Below are positions 38,319 through 49,224 of a stretch of 64,000 nucleotides of DNA, one piece after another. The first letter of the stretch is position 1, and every line of letters starts with the position of its first letter. Both the position numbers and the translations under genes were made by a program. Source of the DNA: Massilia sp. YIM B02443 (lineage in GTDB: Bacteria; Pseudomonadota; Gammaproteobacteria; Burkholderiales; Burkholderiaceae_D); contig NZ_JASNRA010000002.1 in NCBI RefSeq assembly GCF_030411955.1, positions 372,001 through 436,000 of the forward strand, given 5' to 3'. The notes under the pieces are model-generated. The model was not told where the DNA came from. It saw nothing but the letters and a program-made list of their open reading frames with translations, and did no database searches.

Positions 38319-39541
38319 GTGCGGCCTCCGCGCATGCGCACGCGGTTTTCATAATCGATGCGCAGCAGGATCGCCAGGCCGACGCAGTTGAACAGCACGC
38401 CCGACCCGCCAAAGCTCATCAACGGCAGGGTCAGGCCCTTGGTCGGCAGCAGGCCCAGGTTCACGCCCATATTGATAAAGGTCTGCACCCCGATCCAGAT
38501 GCCGATGCCCTTCGCGGCCAGGCCCGCGAACACCTGGTCCAGCGCGATCGCCTGGCGTCCGATGTCGAACGCCCGCTTGACCAGCCAGTAGAACATCGCG
38601 ACCACCACCAGCACGCCGGCCAGGCCCAGTTCTTCGCCGATCACGGCCATGATGAAGTCGGTGTGCGCTTCGGGCAGGTAGTGCAGCTTCTCGACCGAGC
38701 TGCCCAGGCCGACGCCGAAGAATTCGCCGCGCCCGAAGGCGATCAGCGAGTGGGTCAGCTGGTAGGCCTTGTCCAGCGCATTGCCCTCTTCCCACGGGTC
38801 GAGGTAGGCGAACATGCGCGCGCGGCGGAACGGTGACAGCGCGATGATCGAGGTGAAGATGATCACCAAGAGCGCGCCGATGCCGCCGAACCAGACGATG
38901 TTGATCCCGCCCAGGAACAGGATGCCCATGGCGATGCAGACGATCACGCCGAAGGCGCCCAGATCCGGCTCCATCAGCAGCAGGCCGCCGACCAGGCCGA
39001 TCGCCACCATCATCGGCAGGAAGCCCTTGGTCAGCTTGTGCATGTACTCCTGCTTCCTTACCGTGAAGTCGGCCGCGTACAGCACCACCGCGATCTTCAT
39101 GATCTCGGACGGCTGCAGGTTCATCACCTTCAGCGACAGCCAGCGCCGCGCACCGTTGACCGACACGCCCACGCCGGGAATCAGGACCAGCGCCAGCATC
39201 ACCAGGGTCGCGATGAACATCATCGGCGCCCATTTCTGCCACACCGCGACCGGCACCTTGAAGGTGATCCAGGCGGCGACGATGGAGACGCCGATGTACA
39301 TCATCTGGCGGTACAGGAAGTATTCGTTGCGGTCTTCCAGATAGCGGAACTTGGGCGAATCGGGCAGCGCGATCGAGGCCGAATACACCATCACCATCCC
39401 GAACAGCATCAGGAGCAGCGTGACCCAGACCAGCGGCTGGTCGTAGTCCATCATCTTCGACGGGCGCTTGCCGACCGCGGCGGCCGCGTTGACGGCGTCG
39501 CTGGCGGTGCCCGAGAACTTGAAGGGGAGCTGGAAAGCCAT
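38315..39541 (-). CDS. ftsW: SEDS peptidoglycan glycosyltransferase FtsW
   Basis: FtsW polymerises lipid II at the septum together with FtsI. The 408-residue membrane protein has about ten helices. It shows the SEDS motifs: RRWLSL after the fourth helix, [11 protein letters not shown] near the catalytic Asp, and the C-terminal [20 protein letters not shown] cytoplasmic extension of about 35 residues precedes the first helix. It overlaps murD by one base and murG by four. Confidence 0.97.
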   Translation of the reverse strand: MAFQLPFKFSGTASDAVNAAAAVGKRPSKMMDYDQPLVWVTLLLMLFGMVMVYSASIALPDSPKFRYLEDRNEYFLYRQMMYIGVSIVAAWITFKVPVAVWQKWAPMMFIATLVMLALVLIPGVGVSVNGARRWLSLKVMNLQPSEIMKIAVVLYAADFTVRKQEYMHKLTKGFLPMMVAIGLVGGLLLMEPDLGAFGVIVCIAMGILFLGGINIVWFGGIGALLVIIFTSIIALSPFRRARMFAYLDPWEEGNALDKAYQLTHSLIAFGRGEFFGVGLGSSVEKLHYLPEAHTDFIMAVIGEELGLAGVLVVVAMFYWLVKRAFDIGRQAIALDQVFAGLAAKGIGIWIGVQTFINMGVNLGLLPTKGLTLPLMSFGGSGVLFNCVGLAILLRIDYENRVRMRGGRT

Positions 39542-41034
39542 CAGATCTCCTGTCCCCGGTCGAGCGCAATCTCGCGCACGGCGTCGACGAACACCTGGGC
39601 GCGGTGCGCATAGTTGGTGAACATGTCCATGCTGGCGCAGGCCGGCGAGAGCAGCACGCTGTCGCCCGGCTTGGCCAGGCCGGCGGCGCGCCGCACCGCC
39701 GTCGGCAAGTCACTCACGTCGAAGGCCGGCACGCCGGTCGGCTCGATGGCGGCGCGTACGGCCGGCGCATCGCGGCCGATCAGCAGCACCGCGCGCACGT
39801 GGCGCGAGACCGGGCCGGCCAGTGGCGAAAAGTCCTGGCCCTTGCCGTCGCCGCCGGCGATCAAGAGGATCTGCTGGTCTTCGCCGCTGAAGGCCTTGCC
39901 CAGCCCTTCCAGTGCGGCGACGGTGGCGCCGACGTTGGTGCCCTTGCTGTCGTCGTAGAAGTCGACGTTGTCGATGGTGGCGACCAGTTCCACGCGGTGC
40001 GGTTCGCCCGCGTATTCGCGCAGGCCGTGCAGCAGCGGCGCCAGCGGCAGGCCGCAGGCGCGGCACAGGGCCAGTGCGGCCAATGCATTGGAGGCGTTGT
40101 GCAGGCCGCGGATTTTCAATGCATCGGCCGGCATCAGGCGGTTGACGATGACCTCGACCGGTTCCGGGGCCTCGCCTTTCCTGCGTTTCTTCTCGATCTC
40201 TTCGCCGGCCACCGCATTGGCCAGCCACAGCACGCCACGCTCTTCGAGCAGGCCGAAGCTGTCCGCGGCTTGCGGTTCGCCGGTGCCGAAAGTGTAGGCC
40301 GGAGCATCGCTCGCCATGCGCATCACGCGCGCGTCGTCGCGATTGAGCACTCGCACAGTCTCCGCGCCGAAGATGCGCGCCTTGTCCGCCGCATAGGCGT
40401 CCATGCTGCCGTGCCAGTCCAGGTGGTCCTGGGTCAGGTTCAGCACCGTGGCGGCGTCGGCCTGCAGGCTGAAGGTGGTGTGCAGCTGGAAGCTCGACAG
40501 CTCGAGCACCCAGGCCTGCGGCAGGTCGCCTGCGTCGATGGTTTCACGCAGCACGTCCAGCGCGGCCGGGCTGATGTTGCCGGCCACGCGCGTGCTCAAG
40601 CCCGCGCGGCGGCACAGCAGCCCGGTCAGGCTGGTGACGGTGGTCTTGCCGTTGGTGCCGGTGATGGCGATGACTTTCGGCGCGTAGCCCTGCTCCGCGC
40701 GCAGATGCGCCAGCGCCTGCGCGAACAGCTCGATCTCGCCCCACACCGGAATCGCGCGTTCTTGCGCCGCCGGGACAATGTCGACCAGTTCACGTTCCGG
40801 CGCCAGGCCGGGGCTGACGGCGACGAAGTCGACGCCGTCCAGCAGCGCGGCGTTGAACCCGCCGCCGATGAATTCGGCATCGGCCACGGCTTCGCGCAGC
40901 GCCGGCAGGCGTGCCGGCTCATTGCGCGTATCGGCCACGCGCACGCGCGCGCCGCAGCGGCCCAGCCACTGCGCCATCGCCAGCCCGGATTCGCCCAGGC
41001 CCAGCACCAATGCGGTTTTGCCGTCGTAGTTCAT
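39541..41034 (-). CDS. murD: UDP-N-acetylmuramoyl-L-alanine--D-glutamate ligase MurD
   Basis: MurD adds D-Glu to UDP-MurNAc-Ala. The 497-residue enzyme begins with a dinucleotide-like fold ([17 protein letters not shown]), has the ATP loop GTNGKTT (126-132), and the conserved [11 protein letters not shown] and FYDDSKGTN. The ATG at 41034 overlaps the mraY stop by one base; a long upstream extension in frame is non-homologous and overlaps mraY. Slightly longer than the E. coli enzyme (438) owing to a charged insertion around residues 265-290 ([14 protein letters not shown]). Confidence 0.97.
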   Translation of the reverse strand: MNYDGKTALVLGLGESGLAMAQWLGRCGARVRVADTRNEPARLPALREAVADAEFIGGGFNAALLDGVDFVAVSPGLAPERELVDIVPAAQERAIPVWGEIELFAQALAHLRAEQGYAPKVIAITGTNGKTTVTSLTGLLCRRAGLSTRVAGNISPAALDVLRETIDAGDLPQAWVLELSSFQLHTTFSLQADAATVLNLTQDHLDWHGSMDAYAADKARIFGAETVRVLNRDDARVMRMASDAPAYTFGTGEPQAADSFGLLEERGVLWLANAVAGEEIEKKRRKGEAPEPVEVIVNRLMPADALKIRGLHNASNALAALALCRACGLPLAPLLHGLREYAGEPHRVELVATIDNVDFYDDSKGTNVGATVAALEGLGKAFSGEDQQILLIAGGDGKGQDFSPLAGPVSRHVRAVLLIGRDAPAVRAAIEPTGVPAFDVSDLPTAVRRAAGLAKPGDSVLLSPACASMDMFTNYAHRAQVFVDAVREIALDRGQEI

Positions 41035-42203
41035 CAGCGCAGTTTCAGCGTCGAGAGGCCGACCAGGATCAGCACCATGGTCACGATCCAGAAGCGGACC
41101 ACGACCTTGGTCTCCTTCCAGCCCTTTTGTTCGAAGTGGTGGTGCAGCGGCGCCATCAGGAACACGCGGCGTCCGGTGCCGTAGCGCTTCTTGGTGTACT
41201 TGAACCAGGTCACCTGGATGATCACCGACAGCGTCTCGGCCACGAAAATGCCGCCCATGATGAACAGGACGATTTCCTGGCGCACGATGACGGCGATGGT
41301 GCCGAGCGCGCCGCCCAGCGCCAGCGCGCCGACGTCGCCCATGAACATCTGCGCCGGGTGCGCGTTGTACCACAGGAAGGCCAGGCCGGCGCCGGCCATC
41401 GCGCCGCAGAAGATCAGCAGTTCGCCCGCGCCCGGGATGTACGGGATCAGGAGGTATTTCGAGAACGTCGCGCTACCGGTCAGATACGCGAACAGACCCA
41501 GGGCGCCGCCCACCATCACGGTCGGCATGATCGCCAGGCCATCCAGGCCATCGGTGAAGTTGACGGCGTTGGAGGCGCCGACGATGACGCAATAGGTCAG
41601 CGCGATGAAGCCCCACACGCCGAGCGGATAGCTGATGGTCTTGAAGAACGGGACGATCAGGTCGGCCTTGGGCGGCAGGTCCATCGAGAAGCCGGATTGG
41701 ACCCAGGCGTAGAACAGCTGCGCCACTTCCCACGGATTGGCGGCCGAGACCGAGAACGCCAAGTACAGGGCGGACGCGATACCGATCAGCGACATCCAGA
41801 AGTATTTCTCGCGCGAGCGCATGCCTTCCGGATCTTTGTAGACCACCTTGCGGTAGTCGTCGACCCAGCCGATGGCGCCGAAGCCCATGGTCACCACCAG
41901 CACCGGCCAGATCAGGCGGTTCGACAGGTCGCACCACAGCAGGGTCGAGACGCCGATCGCGATCAGCACCAGCACGCCACCCATGGTCGGGGTGCCGTGC
42001 TTGCTCAGGTGGGTCTGCGGACCATACGTGCGCACCGCCTGGCCGACCTTCAGTTCGGTCAGTTTGCGGATCACCCATGGGCCGCAAAGCAGGCCGATGG
42101 AGATCGCGGTGATGGTGGCGAACACCGCGCGGAAGGTGATGTAGTTGAACACGCGCAGCGGACCGATGTAGTCCTGGAAGTACTGTGCAAGCCAGAGAAG
42201 CAT
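41034..42203 (-). CDS. mraY: Phospho-N-acetylmuramoyl-pentapeptide transferase MraY
   Basis: MraY transfers phospho-MurNAc-pentapeptide to undecaprenyl phosphate, giving lipid I. The 389-residue protein has about ten membrane helices with the family motifs KHGTPTMGG, the Asp-rich [20 protein letters not shown] and the C-terminal [12 protein letters not shown]. It lies 2 bases before the murF stop side and overlaps murD by one base. Confidence 0.98.
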   Translation of the reverse strand: MLLWLAQYFQDYIGPLRVFNYITFRAVFATITAISIGLLCGPWVIRKLTELKVGQAVRTYGPQTHLSKHGTPTMGGVLVLIAIGVSTLLWCDLSNRLIWPVLVVTMGFGAIGWVDDYRKVVYKDPEGMRSREKYFWMSLIGIASALYLAFSVSAANPWEVAQLFYAWVQSGFSMDLPPKADLIVPFFKTISYPLGVWGFIALTYCVIVGASNAVNFTDGLDGLAIMPTVMVGGALGLFAYLTGSATFSKYLLIPYIPGAGELLIFCGAMAGAGLAFLWYNAHPAQMFMGDVGALALGGALGTIAVIVRQEIVLFIMGGIFVAETLSVIIQVTWFKYTKKRYGTGRRVFLMAPLHHHFEQKGWKETKVVVRFWIVTMVLILVGLSTLKLR

Positions 42204-42205
42204 GA

Positions 42206-43570
42206 TTAGTGGGCGTCCTTGTTGGTTGATCCGGTCAGGTGCGAGACCACGCGCTCCATCTTCATGAAGCGCGAGCCTTTCACCAGCACAGTCGCGTTGG
42301 TATTGCCGCCCAGTTTTTCATCCAGTGCTGCCAATAATTCGTCGAACTGCTCGTAATGCTGTGCTCCCGACGCGCTCAATGCGCGCGCCAGTTCGCCGGT
42401 GGCGAGCACGGTCTCGATGCCACGCTCCCGAGCGTAGGCGCCGATTTCTTCGTGAAACTCCTTGCCTTGCGTCCCGACCTCGCCCATGTCGCCGACCACC
42501 AGGATGCGTGGCGCCGGATAGGCGGCCAGCACGTCGATCGCGGCGCGCATCGAGTCCGGGTTGGCGTTGTAGGTGTCGTCGATGACGGTCGCGCCGTTGT
42601 CGGCCTGCTTGCGCTGCAGGCGCCCGCCGACCGGGACGAAGGCTTCCAGGCCGCGCACGATGGCGGCTTGGTCGATGCCGGCACCGAGCGCGCAGGCGAT
42701 CGCGGCCAGCGCGTTGCGGACATTGTGTTCGCCCGCCGCGGCCAGTTCGATGCCGAATTGTGCGCCGCGCGCAGTCACCTGCAGCGTGCTGCCGAAACCG
42801 TTGCCGGTGTAGGTCGCGCGCACGTCGCATGCGTCAGTCAGGCCGAACGTGATCACCTCGCACGACGCTAGAGCACGCCACAACGCGGTATAGGTATCGT
42901 CGCCCGGGAACACCGCCACGCCATCCGCAGACAGCGCCTGCAGCACCGAGCCGTTCTCGCGCGCCACCGCTTCCACGGTGTGCATGAATTCCTGGTGCTC
43001 GCGCTGGGCGTTGTTCACCAGGCCCACGGTCGGCGTCGCGATCGCGGCCAGGCGGCCGATCTCGCCCGGATGGTTCATGCCCAGCTCCACCACCGCCGCG
43101 CGGTGCCGGTCGCCCAGGCGGAACAGAGTGAGCGGCACGCCGATCTCGTTATTCAGGTTGCCCTGCGTCGCCAGGCGTGCATCCTCACCGACCGCCGCGG
43201 CCAGGATCGAGGCGATCATTTCCTTGACCGTGGTCTTGCCGTTGCTGCCGGTGACACCGATCAGCGGGATCGGGAAGCCGGCGCGCCATGCGTGCGCGAT
43301 GCGGCCCAGCGCCACCAAGGTATCCGGCACCACGATCGCCGGCAGCGTCCAGCCTTGCGGCAGGGTGGACACCACCACCGCCGCCACGCCGCGCGCGACG
43401 ACCTGGTCGAGGAAATCATGTGCGTCAAAAGTCTCGCCGCGCAGGGCGACGAACAGCGCGCCGCCCTCCACCTTGCGGCTGTCGGTCGACACGCCGTCGA
43501 ACGCCACATCGGCTCCGACCAGCGTCGCGCCTGGAATGGCGGCGACCAGTTGTGCAAGCGTACCGCGCAT
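42206..43570 (-). CDS. murF: UDP-MurNAc-tripeptide--D-Ala-D-Ala ligase MurF
   Basis: MurF attaches the D-Ala-D-Ala dipeptide to the UDP-MurNAc-tripeptide. The 454-residue protein carries [16 protein letters not shown], the ATP loop [10 protein letters not shown] (105-114), [20 protein letters not shown] and [13 protein letters not shown], all typical of MurF. It overlaps murE by one base and precedes mraY by 2 bases. Confidence 0.98.
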   Translation of the reverse strand: MRGTLAQLVAAIPGATLVGADVAFDGVSTDSRKVEGGALFVALRGETFDAHDFLDQVVARGVAAVVVSTLPQGWTLPAIVVPDTLVALGRIAHAWRAGFPIPLIGVTGSNGKTTVKEMIASILAAAVGEDARLATQGNLNNEIGVPLTLFRLGDRHRAAVVELGMNHPGEIGRLAAIATPTVGLVNNAQREHQEFMHTVEAVARENGSVLQALSADGVAVFPGDDTYTALWRALASCEVITFGLTDACDVRATYTGNGFGSTLQVTARGAQFGIELAAAGEHNVRNALAAIACALGAGIDQAAIVRGLEAFVPVGGRLQRKQADNGATVIDDTYNANPDSMRAAIDVLAAYPAPRILVVGDMGEVGTQGKEFHEEIGAYARERGIETVLATGELARALSASGAQHYEQFDELLAALDEKLGGNTNATVLVKGSRFMKMERVVSHLTGSTNKDAH

Positions 43571-45114
43571 TAATTCGTCCTCAACATGGTGAGCCGCGCG
43601 CTCAGGGCCAGCGTCGCATGGTCCGCGTCCGAGAACGGCATCTTGCGGCCCTTGATTTCCTGGTACGGCTCATGGCCCTTCCCCGCCAGCAGGATCACGT
43701 CCTGCTTGGCGGCCTGCTTCACCGCCAGCAGGATGGCGCTGGCGCGGTCTTCCACGGTCTGCAGGCGCGAACCCGGGTGTTCCTGGTCCATGCCGGCCAC
43801 GATCTGGGCGATGATGCTGCCTGGTTCTTCGCTGCGCGGGTTGTCGCTGGTGACCAGGACCTGGTCCGCCATCTGCGCGATGCGGCCCATCTGCGGGCGC
43901 TTGCCCGGATCGCGGTCGCCGCCGCAGCCGAACACGCACCACAGCTGGCCATTGCGGTCGCTCGCCACCTGGCGCAGCGCTTCCAGCGTCTTTTCCAAGG
44001 CGTCCGGCGTGTGCGCGTAGTCGATCACGACCATCGGCGCGTCCTGGCCGCCCATCTGCTGCATGCGGCCCGGCGCCGGCGCCAGCGCCTCGATCGCATC
44101 CACCGCGGCTTTCAGCGCCACGCCCTTGGCCAGCAGCGCGCCCAGCACCGCCAGCACGTTGCTGACGTTGTAGTGGCCCACCAGCCGGGTCTTGACGGTG
44201 CTTGAACCTTGCGCCGTCTCGACCTGGAATTCGGTGCCGGCGTTCTTGCTGCGCATGCCGCCGGCGCGCAGGACCGCCACGCCTTCGGGCGCCGCATCGG
44301 CCTTCAAGGTGTAGCCGGTCACCGCCAGCGCCGGGAATCTCGAACGCAGATGCGCCACCAGGCGCTGCCCGGCCGCGTCGTCCAGGTTGACGACCGCGTG
44401 CTTCAATCCGTCCCACTCGAACAGCTTGACCTTGGCCGCCTCATAACTCTCCATGTCGCCATGGAAGTCGAGGTGGTCGCGCGTCAGGTTGGTGAAGATC
44501 GCGACGTCGACGTGCATGCCGGCCGTGCGTTCCTGCACCAGGCCGATCGACGAGGCTTCGATGGCAAGCGCGGTGGCGCCGCTTTTCTTGAGGTCGGCCA
44601 GCTTCTGGGCCAGCAGCACCGCGTCCGGCGTGGTGTAGCCGGTGACGTCGAACTGCGGTTCGGTCTTGCCCTTGACCAGGCCGACGCCGAGGGTGCCGAC
44701 CACGCCGGCGGTCTCGCCCAGGCGCGCCAGCGCTTGCGCGGTCCACAGCGCGCACGAGGTCTTGCCGTTGGTGCCGGTGACGGCCACGGTGAACATGGCG
44801 CTATCCGGATAGCCGAGCACCGCGTGCGCGATCGGGCCGGCGTTCTTTTTCAGCTCCGGCACCGCCAGGTGCGGCACCTCGAGTGCGGCATCCCATTCGA
44901 AATCGACCGCTTCGTACACGACGGCGGCAGCGCCGGCTTCGATGGCGGCGTTGATGTAACGGCGGCCGTCGGCCGCCTCGCCCGGATAGGCGAAGAATAC
45001 GTCGCCGCGCTTGACGCGGCGCGAGTCGGAAACGAGGGCGCCGCCGGCGCTGGTATTACCGATGCCGGCGGCGGTCTGGATCCACTGGCAGATGTCGTTC
45101 AGGCTCATGGCCAT
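43570..45114 (-). CDS. murE: UDP-MurNAc-dipeptide--meso-diaminopimelate ligase MurE
   Basis: MurE adds the third stem amino acid. The 514-residue protein has SDSRRVKRGDVFFAYPG, the ATP loop TGTNGKTS (113-120), LTRDHLDFH and YAHTPDALE. The DNPR motif (SDNPRSEEP) predicts meso-diaminopimelate specificity, as expected for a Gram-negative. Start is ATG 45114, which overlaps the ftsI stop as TGATG; the third codon is also ATG. Confidence 0.97.
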   Translation of the reverse strand: MAMSLNDICQWIQTAAGIGNTSAGGALVSDSRRVKRGDVFFAYPGEAADGRRYINAAIEAGAAAVVYEAVDFEWDAALEVPHLAVPELKKNAGPIAHAVLGYPDSAMFTVAVTGTNGKTSCALWTAQALARLGETAGVVGTLGVGLVKGKTEPQFDVTGYTTPDAVLLAQKLADLKKSGATALAIEASSIGLVQERTAGMHVDVAIFTNLTRDHLDFHGDMESYEAAKVKLFEWDGLKHAVVNLDDAAGQRLVAHLRSRFPALAVTGYTLKADAAPEGVAVLRAGGMRSKNAGTEFQVETAQGSSTVKTRLVGHYNVSNVLAVLGALLAKGVALKAAVDAIEALAPAPGRMQQMGGQDAPMVVIDYAHTPDALEKTLEALRQVASDRNGQLWCVFGCGGDRDPGKRPQMGRIAQMADQVLVTSDNPRSEEPGSIIAQIVAGMDQEHPGSRLQTVEDRASAILLAVKQAAKQDVILLAGKGHEPYQEIKGRKMPFSDADHATLALSARLTMLRTN

Positions 45115-46889
45115 CACATGCTCTCCTCTAGAGGATTTTCCGGAATGATGATGTCCGTGATCGAGGAATCGGGCGGCACGTTGGCCGCGCGCAGCGCGTT
45201 GGCGAACAGGTCGGCAGCGGTCGGGGCGGCGACGCTGCCGCCGGTGCGCAGCGCGCCGCGCGGGTCGTCGACCATCACCGCGATCACGAAGCGCGGATTC
45301 GACATCGGACCGATGCCGGCGAAGTAGCCGATGTTGTTGCTGCGCGAGTAGCGCCCGTTGACGATCTTCTCGGCGGTGCCGGTCTTGCCGCCGATGCGGT
45401 AGCCGGCCACCTGGGCCTTGGAGGCCGTGCCTTCCGGGCTGACCACCGATTCCATCATGGTGCGTACTTGCGCCGCGGTCTTGGGCGAAATGATCTGCTG
45501 GCCGACCGGCTCTTCGTCCACCTTCAGGAACGACAGCGGGATGATGTCGCCGTTGCGCGCGAAGATCATGTACGAGCGCGCCATCTGCAGCAGCGACACC
45601 GACAGGCCGTGGCCGAAGGCCATGTTGGCGTATTCGATCGGCTTCCAGGTCTTCCATGGGCGCACGCGGCCGGCGGCGGCGCCCGGGAAACCGTAGCGCG
45701 GCGCCTGGCCGAAACCGAGCTTGGTGTACATCTCCCACATTTCCTGCTGCGGGATCAGCTGCGCCACTTTCACGGCGCCGATGTTGGACGACTTCTGGAT
45801 GATGCCGCCGACCGTCTGCACGCCGTAGTTGTGGGTGTCGCGAATGCGCTTGCCGGTGACGGTCATGTAACCCGGATTGTTGTCGAACACGGTGTCGGGC
45901 TTGATGCGGCCGGTCTCGAGGCCGAGCGCGATGGTGATCGGCTTGATCGTCGAACCCGGCTCGAAGGTGTCGGTGATGACGCGGTTGCGCAGCTGCTCGC
46001 CGGTGAGCTTCGAGCGGTCGTTCGGGTTGTACGTCGGGTAGTTGGCCAGGGCCAGGACTTCACCGGTGTGGACGTCGAGCACCACCGCGGCGCCGGCCTT
46101 GGCCTCGAATTTCTCGACCGCGTTCTTGATGCTGGTGAAGGCGATGTATTGCAGCTTGCTGTCGACCGACAGGGTCAGGTCGCGGCCCTGGTGCGGCTCG
46201 CGGAACATGCCCAGGTCTTCGGCGATGTGGCCGAGGCGGTCCTTGATCACGCGCCGGCTGCCCGGCACGCCCATCAGGGTCTTCTGGTGCTGCAGCTCCA
46301 TCCCTTCCTGGCCCTTGTCTTCGACGTTGGTGAAACCGACCAGGTGCGTCATGACTTCGCCCTGCGGGTAGAAGCGCTTGTATTCTTTACGCGTGTCGAT
46401 GCCCTCGATCTTGAGCTTCTCGATCTCGGCGATGATCGGCATCTCGACCTGGCGCTTGAGGTAGACGAAGGTGCGGTCGGAGTCGAGCTTCTTGCGCAGG
46501 TCGGCCTCGGGCATTTCGAGCAATCGTGCAAGTGCGCTGATTTTTTCGGGCGGCGAATTCAGGACGTCTTCGGGGATCGCCCACACCGCGCGCACCGGCA
46601 GCGACGAGGCCAGCACGGCGCCGTTGCGATCCAGGATGCGGCCGCGCGTGGCCGGCAGTTCGAGCGTGCGCTCGTAGCGGCTCTTGCCCTGCTTTTGCAG
46701 GAACTGGGTCGACACGCCCTGCAGCCAGACGGCGCGGATCGCCAGCGCGGCAAACGACGCGAACAGCACGAACAGCACCAGGCGCGAACGCCAGTCGGGC
46801 AGGCGCACCGCGAGCACTGGGCTCTTGGTGAAGGCCATGCCTTTCGATGCGGCGACGCGCGCGCCCGGGCGTTGAGCGTTGCGCGTCAT
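45114..46889 (-). CDS. ftsI: Septal peptidoglycan transpeptidase FtsI (PBP3)
   Basis: FtsI cross-links septal peptidoglycan and is the target of several beta-lactams. The 591-residue protein has one membrane helix (36-55) and a pedestal domain beginning RYERTLELPATRGRILDRNG. The transpeptidase motifs are S313-T-I-K316 (active serine 313), S367-S-N369 and K502-T-G-T505. It overlaps ftsL by four bases and murE by one. Confidence 0.98.
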   Translation of the reverse strand: MTRNAQRPGARVAASKGMAFTKSPVLAVRLPDWRSRLVLFVLFASFAALAIRAVWLQGVSTQFLQKQGKSRYERTLELPATRGRILDRNGAVLASSLPVRAVWAIPEDVLNSPPEKISALARLLEMPEADLRKKLDSDRTFVYLKRQVEMPIIAEIEKLKIEGIDTRKEYKRFYPQGEVMTHLVGFTNVEDKGQEGMELQHQKTLMGVPGSRRVIKDRLGHIAEDLGMFREPHQGRDLTLSVDSKLQYIAFTSIKNAVEKFEAKAGAAVVLDVHTGEVLALANYPTYNPNDRSKLTGEQLRNRVITDTFEPGSTIKPITIALGLETGRIKPDTVFDNNPGYMTVTGKRIRDTHNYGVQTVGGIIQKSSNIGAVKVAQLIPQQEMWEMYTKLGFGQAPRYGFPGAAAGRVRPWKTWKPIEYANMAFGHGLSVSLLQMARSYMIFARNGDIIPLSFLKVDEEPVGQQIISPKTAAQVRTMMESVVSPEGTASKAQVAGYRIGGKTGTAEKIVNGRYSRSNNIGYFAGIGPMSNPRFVIAVMVDDPRGALRTGGSVAAPTAADLFANALRAANVPPDSSITDIIIPENPLEESM

Positions 46890-47158
46890 TTCTCGCCTTC
46901 CGTCAGGTACTGCGTGCGCGCCGGCGTCAGGCGCGACATGTTCAGGTTGGTGCGCGCGATCTCTTCGATGCGCTCGTTCTTGCCCAGCGTGGACTGGTCG
47001 AGCTGGAGCTGGGCCCAGTCGATGTCGAGCTGGCGCGCGTGCTGCTGCAGGCGCTCCAGTTCGATCAGGAGGTGGCGCGCCTGGTAGCGCGCATTGACGA
47101 CCGATAGCGCGCAGCCGACCAGCAGGGCCGCGAGCAAGGCGTTCACCTTGAAGCTCAT
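46886..47158 (-). CDS. ftsL: Cell division protein FtsL
   Basis: A 90-residue bitopic protein with a hydrophobic segment at about 5-22 and a heptad-rich periplasmic coiled coil ([25 protein letters not shown]), the FtsL pattern. It bridges FtsQ and FtsB with the FtsWI synthase. Position between rsmH and ftsI, with 4-base overlaps on both sides, confirms identity despite low sequence conservation in the family. Confidence 0.95.
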   Translation of the reverse strand: MSFKVNALLAALLVGCALSVVNARYQARHLLIELERLQQHARQLDIDWAQLQLDQSTLGKNERIEEIARTNLNMSRLTPARTQYLTEGEK

Positions 47159-48114
47159 GCCGCCGCTCCCAGGCGTTCGGCCACGCGCAGCACCGCAGAA
47201 CGGGCGCGCGGGTTGGCGTTCACTTCTTCCTCCGATGGCTTGATCTTGTCGATCAGCTTCATCAGCGGCTGCGGCAGGTCGGCCGCGCGGATCGGCAGGC
47301 GCCGGTCCGGTTGCTCGACCTTGGCCTTGGAGGCGAAGAACTGCTTGACCATGCGGTCTTCCAGCGAATGGAAGGAAATCACCGACATGCGCGCGCCCGG
47401 CGCCAGCATGCCGTAGGCCGCCGTCAGACCTGTTTCGAGGTCTTCAAGCTCTTTATTGATGAAAATCCGGACAGCCTGAAAGGTCCGGGTTGCCGGATCC
47501 TTGCCCTTTTCGCGGCTCTTGACCGTGTCTGCCACGATTGCGGCAAGCTGTCGTGTGGTCGAAATTGGTTCGACTGCGCGGCGAGCAACAATCGCCTTTG
47601 CAATCGGAAAAGCAAACCGCTCTTCTCCATAATCACGTATCACCTTTTCCAATAGGGTTTGCGGTGCGGTCGCGATCCACTCGGCCGCCGACATGCCGCG
47701 CGTGGTGTCCATGCGCATGTCGAGCGGGCCATCGTTGCGGAAGCTGAAGCCGCGGCTGGCGTCGTCCACCTGGGGCGACGAGATACCGAGGTCGAGCAGG
47801 ATGCCGTCGACCTGGTGGATGCCGCGCGCGGCAAGCGCGTCGTGCATCGTTGCAAAACTGTCGTGGACGATCGAGAACCGCGCATCGTCGATCTGCTCCG
47901 CGGTGGCGATCGCCTGCGGATCCTTGTCGAACGCGATCAGGCGTCCGTCCGGGTTCAGGCGCGACAGCAGCAGGCGGCTGTGGCCGCCGCGGCCGAAGGT
48001 GCCGTCTATATAGATGCCGGAGGCGCGCGCGCCCGTCAGGTCGAGCGCATCGACCGCTTCGTCCAACAGCACCGTGCGGTGCTGGAAACCGGGCACCGTA
48101 GTCAAGTCCATCAT
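47155..48114 (-). CDS. rsmH: 16S rRNA (cytosine1402-N4)-methyltransferase RsmH
   Basis: RsmH methylates C1402 of 16S rRNA in the P site. The 319-residue protein starts with two ATG codons (48114, 48111) and has [12 protein letters not shown], the SAM-binding [36 protein letters not shown] and [12 protein letters not shown]. The ATG is 7 bases from the mraZ stop. Codon choice changes abruptly in the middle (about 47430-47660), with many A/T-ending and rare codons there, while the protein sequence stays conserved. See findings. Confidence 0.97.
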   Translation of the reverse strand: MMDLTTVPGFQHRTVLLDEAVDALDLTGARASGIYIDGTFGRGGHSRLLLSRLNPDGRLIAFDKDPQAIATAEQIDDARFSIVHDSFATMHDALAARGIHQVDGILLDLGISSPQVDDASRGFSFRNDGPLDMRMDTTRGMSAAEWIATAPQTLLEKVIRDYGEERFAFPIAKAIVARRAVEPISTTRQLAAIVADTVKSREKGKDPATRTFQAVRIFINKELEDLETGLTAAYGMLAPGARMSVISFHSLEDRMVKQFFASKAKVEQPDRRLPIRAADLPQPLMKLIDKIKPSEEEVNANPRARSAVLRVAERLGAAA

Positions 48115-48121
48115 CGGCGCC

Positions 48122-48562
48122 TTAGAAAGAGAAATTGGATAGCACATCGGGCATGCCGCCGGATTCGGCTTCGGCAACCGCCTTGGCCTCGTCTTCGGCC
48201 AGTTTGGCGGCATTCCAGATTTCGAAGTGGGTGCCCATGCCGAGCATCATCACTTCCTTGTCGAGTCCGACCGCGGCACGCAGTTCGGGCGAAATCAGCA
48301 CGCGGCCGGCCGAGTCGAGTTCGACATCGACGGCGTTGCCGAGGAAAATACGCTGCCAGGCGCGCGCCGACATCGGCCACGCGGCGATCTGCTTGCGGTG
48401 CTCTTCCCACACGGGACGAGGAAAAAACAGGATGCAGCCATGCGGATGGCGGGTCAGGGTCACGCGGCCTTCGCACTGAAGTGTCAGGGCGTCACGATGC
48501 TTGGCCGGAATCGACATCCGTCCCTTTGCATCGAGATTGATCGCTGACGCGCCCTGGAACAC
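48122..48562 (-). CDS. mraZ: Transcriptional regulator MraZ
   Basis: MraZ is an AbrB-like DNA-binding protein that represses the dcw promoter. The 146-residue protein opens [24 protein letters not shown] and has a second, related half ([25 protein letters not shown]). I choose GTG 48562, which aligns to the family N-terminus and gives the usual length; an upstream ATG at 48646 would add 28 unrelated residues. It is the first gene of the cluster and lies behind four phased GTGKG boxes. Confidence 0.95.
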   Translation of the reverse strand: MFQGASAINLDAKGRMSIPAKHRDALTLQCEGRVTLTRHPHGCILFFPRPVWEEHRKQIAAWPMSARAWQRIFLGNAVDVELDSAGRVLISPELRAAVGLDKEVMMLGMGTHFEIWNAAKLAEDEAKAVAEAESGGMPDVLSNFSF

Positions 48563-48639
48563 GTATTTACCTAGTTTGGAGAGTTTATCTGTCGTTGTTT
48601 GTCGGGCGCCGGGCGGTTTGGACGTCTTCGCCAAAACCT

Positions 48640-48674
48640 CCCACAAATCGACACTTTTTCACACTGTTTCCCAC
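48640..48674 (-). promoter_or_regulatory. MraZ-binding boxes
   Basis: Read on the minus strand, GTGGG, GTGTG, GTGTC and GTGGG start every 10 bases (plus-strand positions 48670-48674, 48660-48664, 48650-48654, 48640-48644). This is the known MraZ operator pattern of short GTG repeats with 5-base spacers. They overlap the -10 and transcription start, fitting repression. Confidence 0.9.
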
Positions 48675-48701
48675 TTTAGTGGAAGCAATGTTGACGGTCA
48701 A
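48673..48701 (-). promoter_or_regulatory. dcw cluster promoter (mraZp)
   Basis: On the minus strand TTGACC (plus 48696-48701) and TAAAGT (plus 48673-48678) are 17 bases apart, matching the sigma-70 consensus at five and four of six positions. Start of transcription would be near 48666, about 100 bases before the mraZ GTG. Confidence 0.75.
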
Positions 48702-49187
48702 GCGAATTCACCCTTGTGGAAATCGAATTTTGCCAATGAAACCAAGGACTTAGACGCGACCGGCGAAACCCTCCTGGATAAAATACCTCGTAAAATTAGG
48801 GACTTAGCCGTCAGAGTGAAGGTAGGGCCTGAGTTATGGCCTCGATGTTTACGTTTGATCAACGTCAACAATAGGCAAAAGATTGACGCAAAGAAACAAC
48901 TCATGCGATTTTCAGACCACTGTATAGGCATACAGCAAATGTTGTGCCAGCGAACCTGTTAATGCATGCCGCGTACTGCAGACGGCTATGTGGTGACGAA
49001 GAAGTATAATAATTGCAACAAATTTTCCGCCAGTTCGACACACGTCATGACCGACTGTCCGTGACACGCGACATCCTGGCCGCCCACTCGCATTTGCCCG
49101 TGGTTGCCGGCATCTCCGGTCCGGCACAGATGGTTGCGATGGCCTTTCCGCAAACTGTGGCGCACGGTGCAAATCGGTGTAAAGATT
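48702..49187. other. Intergenic region between mraZ promoter and response regulator
   Basis: About 490 bases of lower-GC sequence with no supported gene. A perfect TATAAT at 49005-49010 (plus strand) lacks a -35 at the proper distance. I looked for the rnpB signature and for tRNA-like folds and saw neither. Short reading frames here have no family features. Confidence 0.4.
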
Positions 49188-49216
49188 TTGACATTAGGAA
49201 ATTAAATACGTAATAT
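49188..49216 (+). promoter_or_regulatory. Strong promoter of the response regulator gene
   Basis: TTGACA (49188-49193, perfect) and TAATAT (49211-49216) with a 17-base spacer. The expected transcription start is about 49223, only 2 bases before the ATG at 49225, so the mRNA would be leaderless or nearly so; no Shine-Dalgarno is present. Confidence 0.75.
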
Positions 49217-49224
49217 CAGAAAAT

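Noticed and set aside
49005-49010. Perfect TATAAT as a promoter
   Set aside because: No acceptable -35 at 16-18 bases; a stronger promoter is right before the regulator gene.
48702-49187. Possible rnpB or other structured RNA upstream of mraZ
   Set aside because: rnpB is sometimes near mraZ in betaproteobacteria, but its conserved GAGGAAAGTCC-type core is absent.
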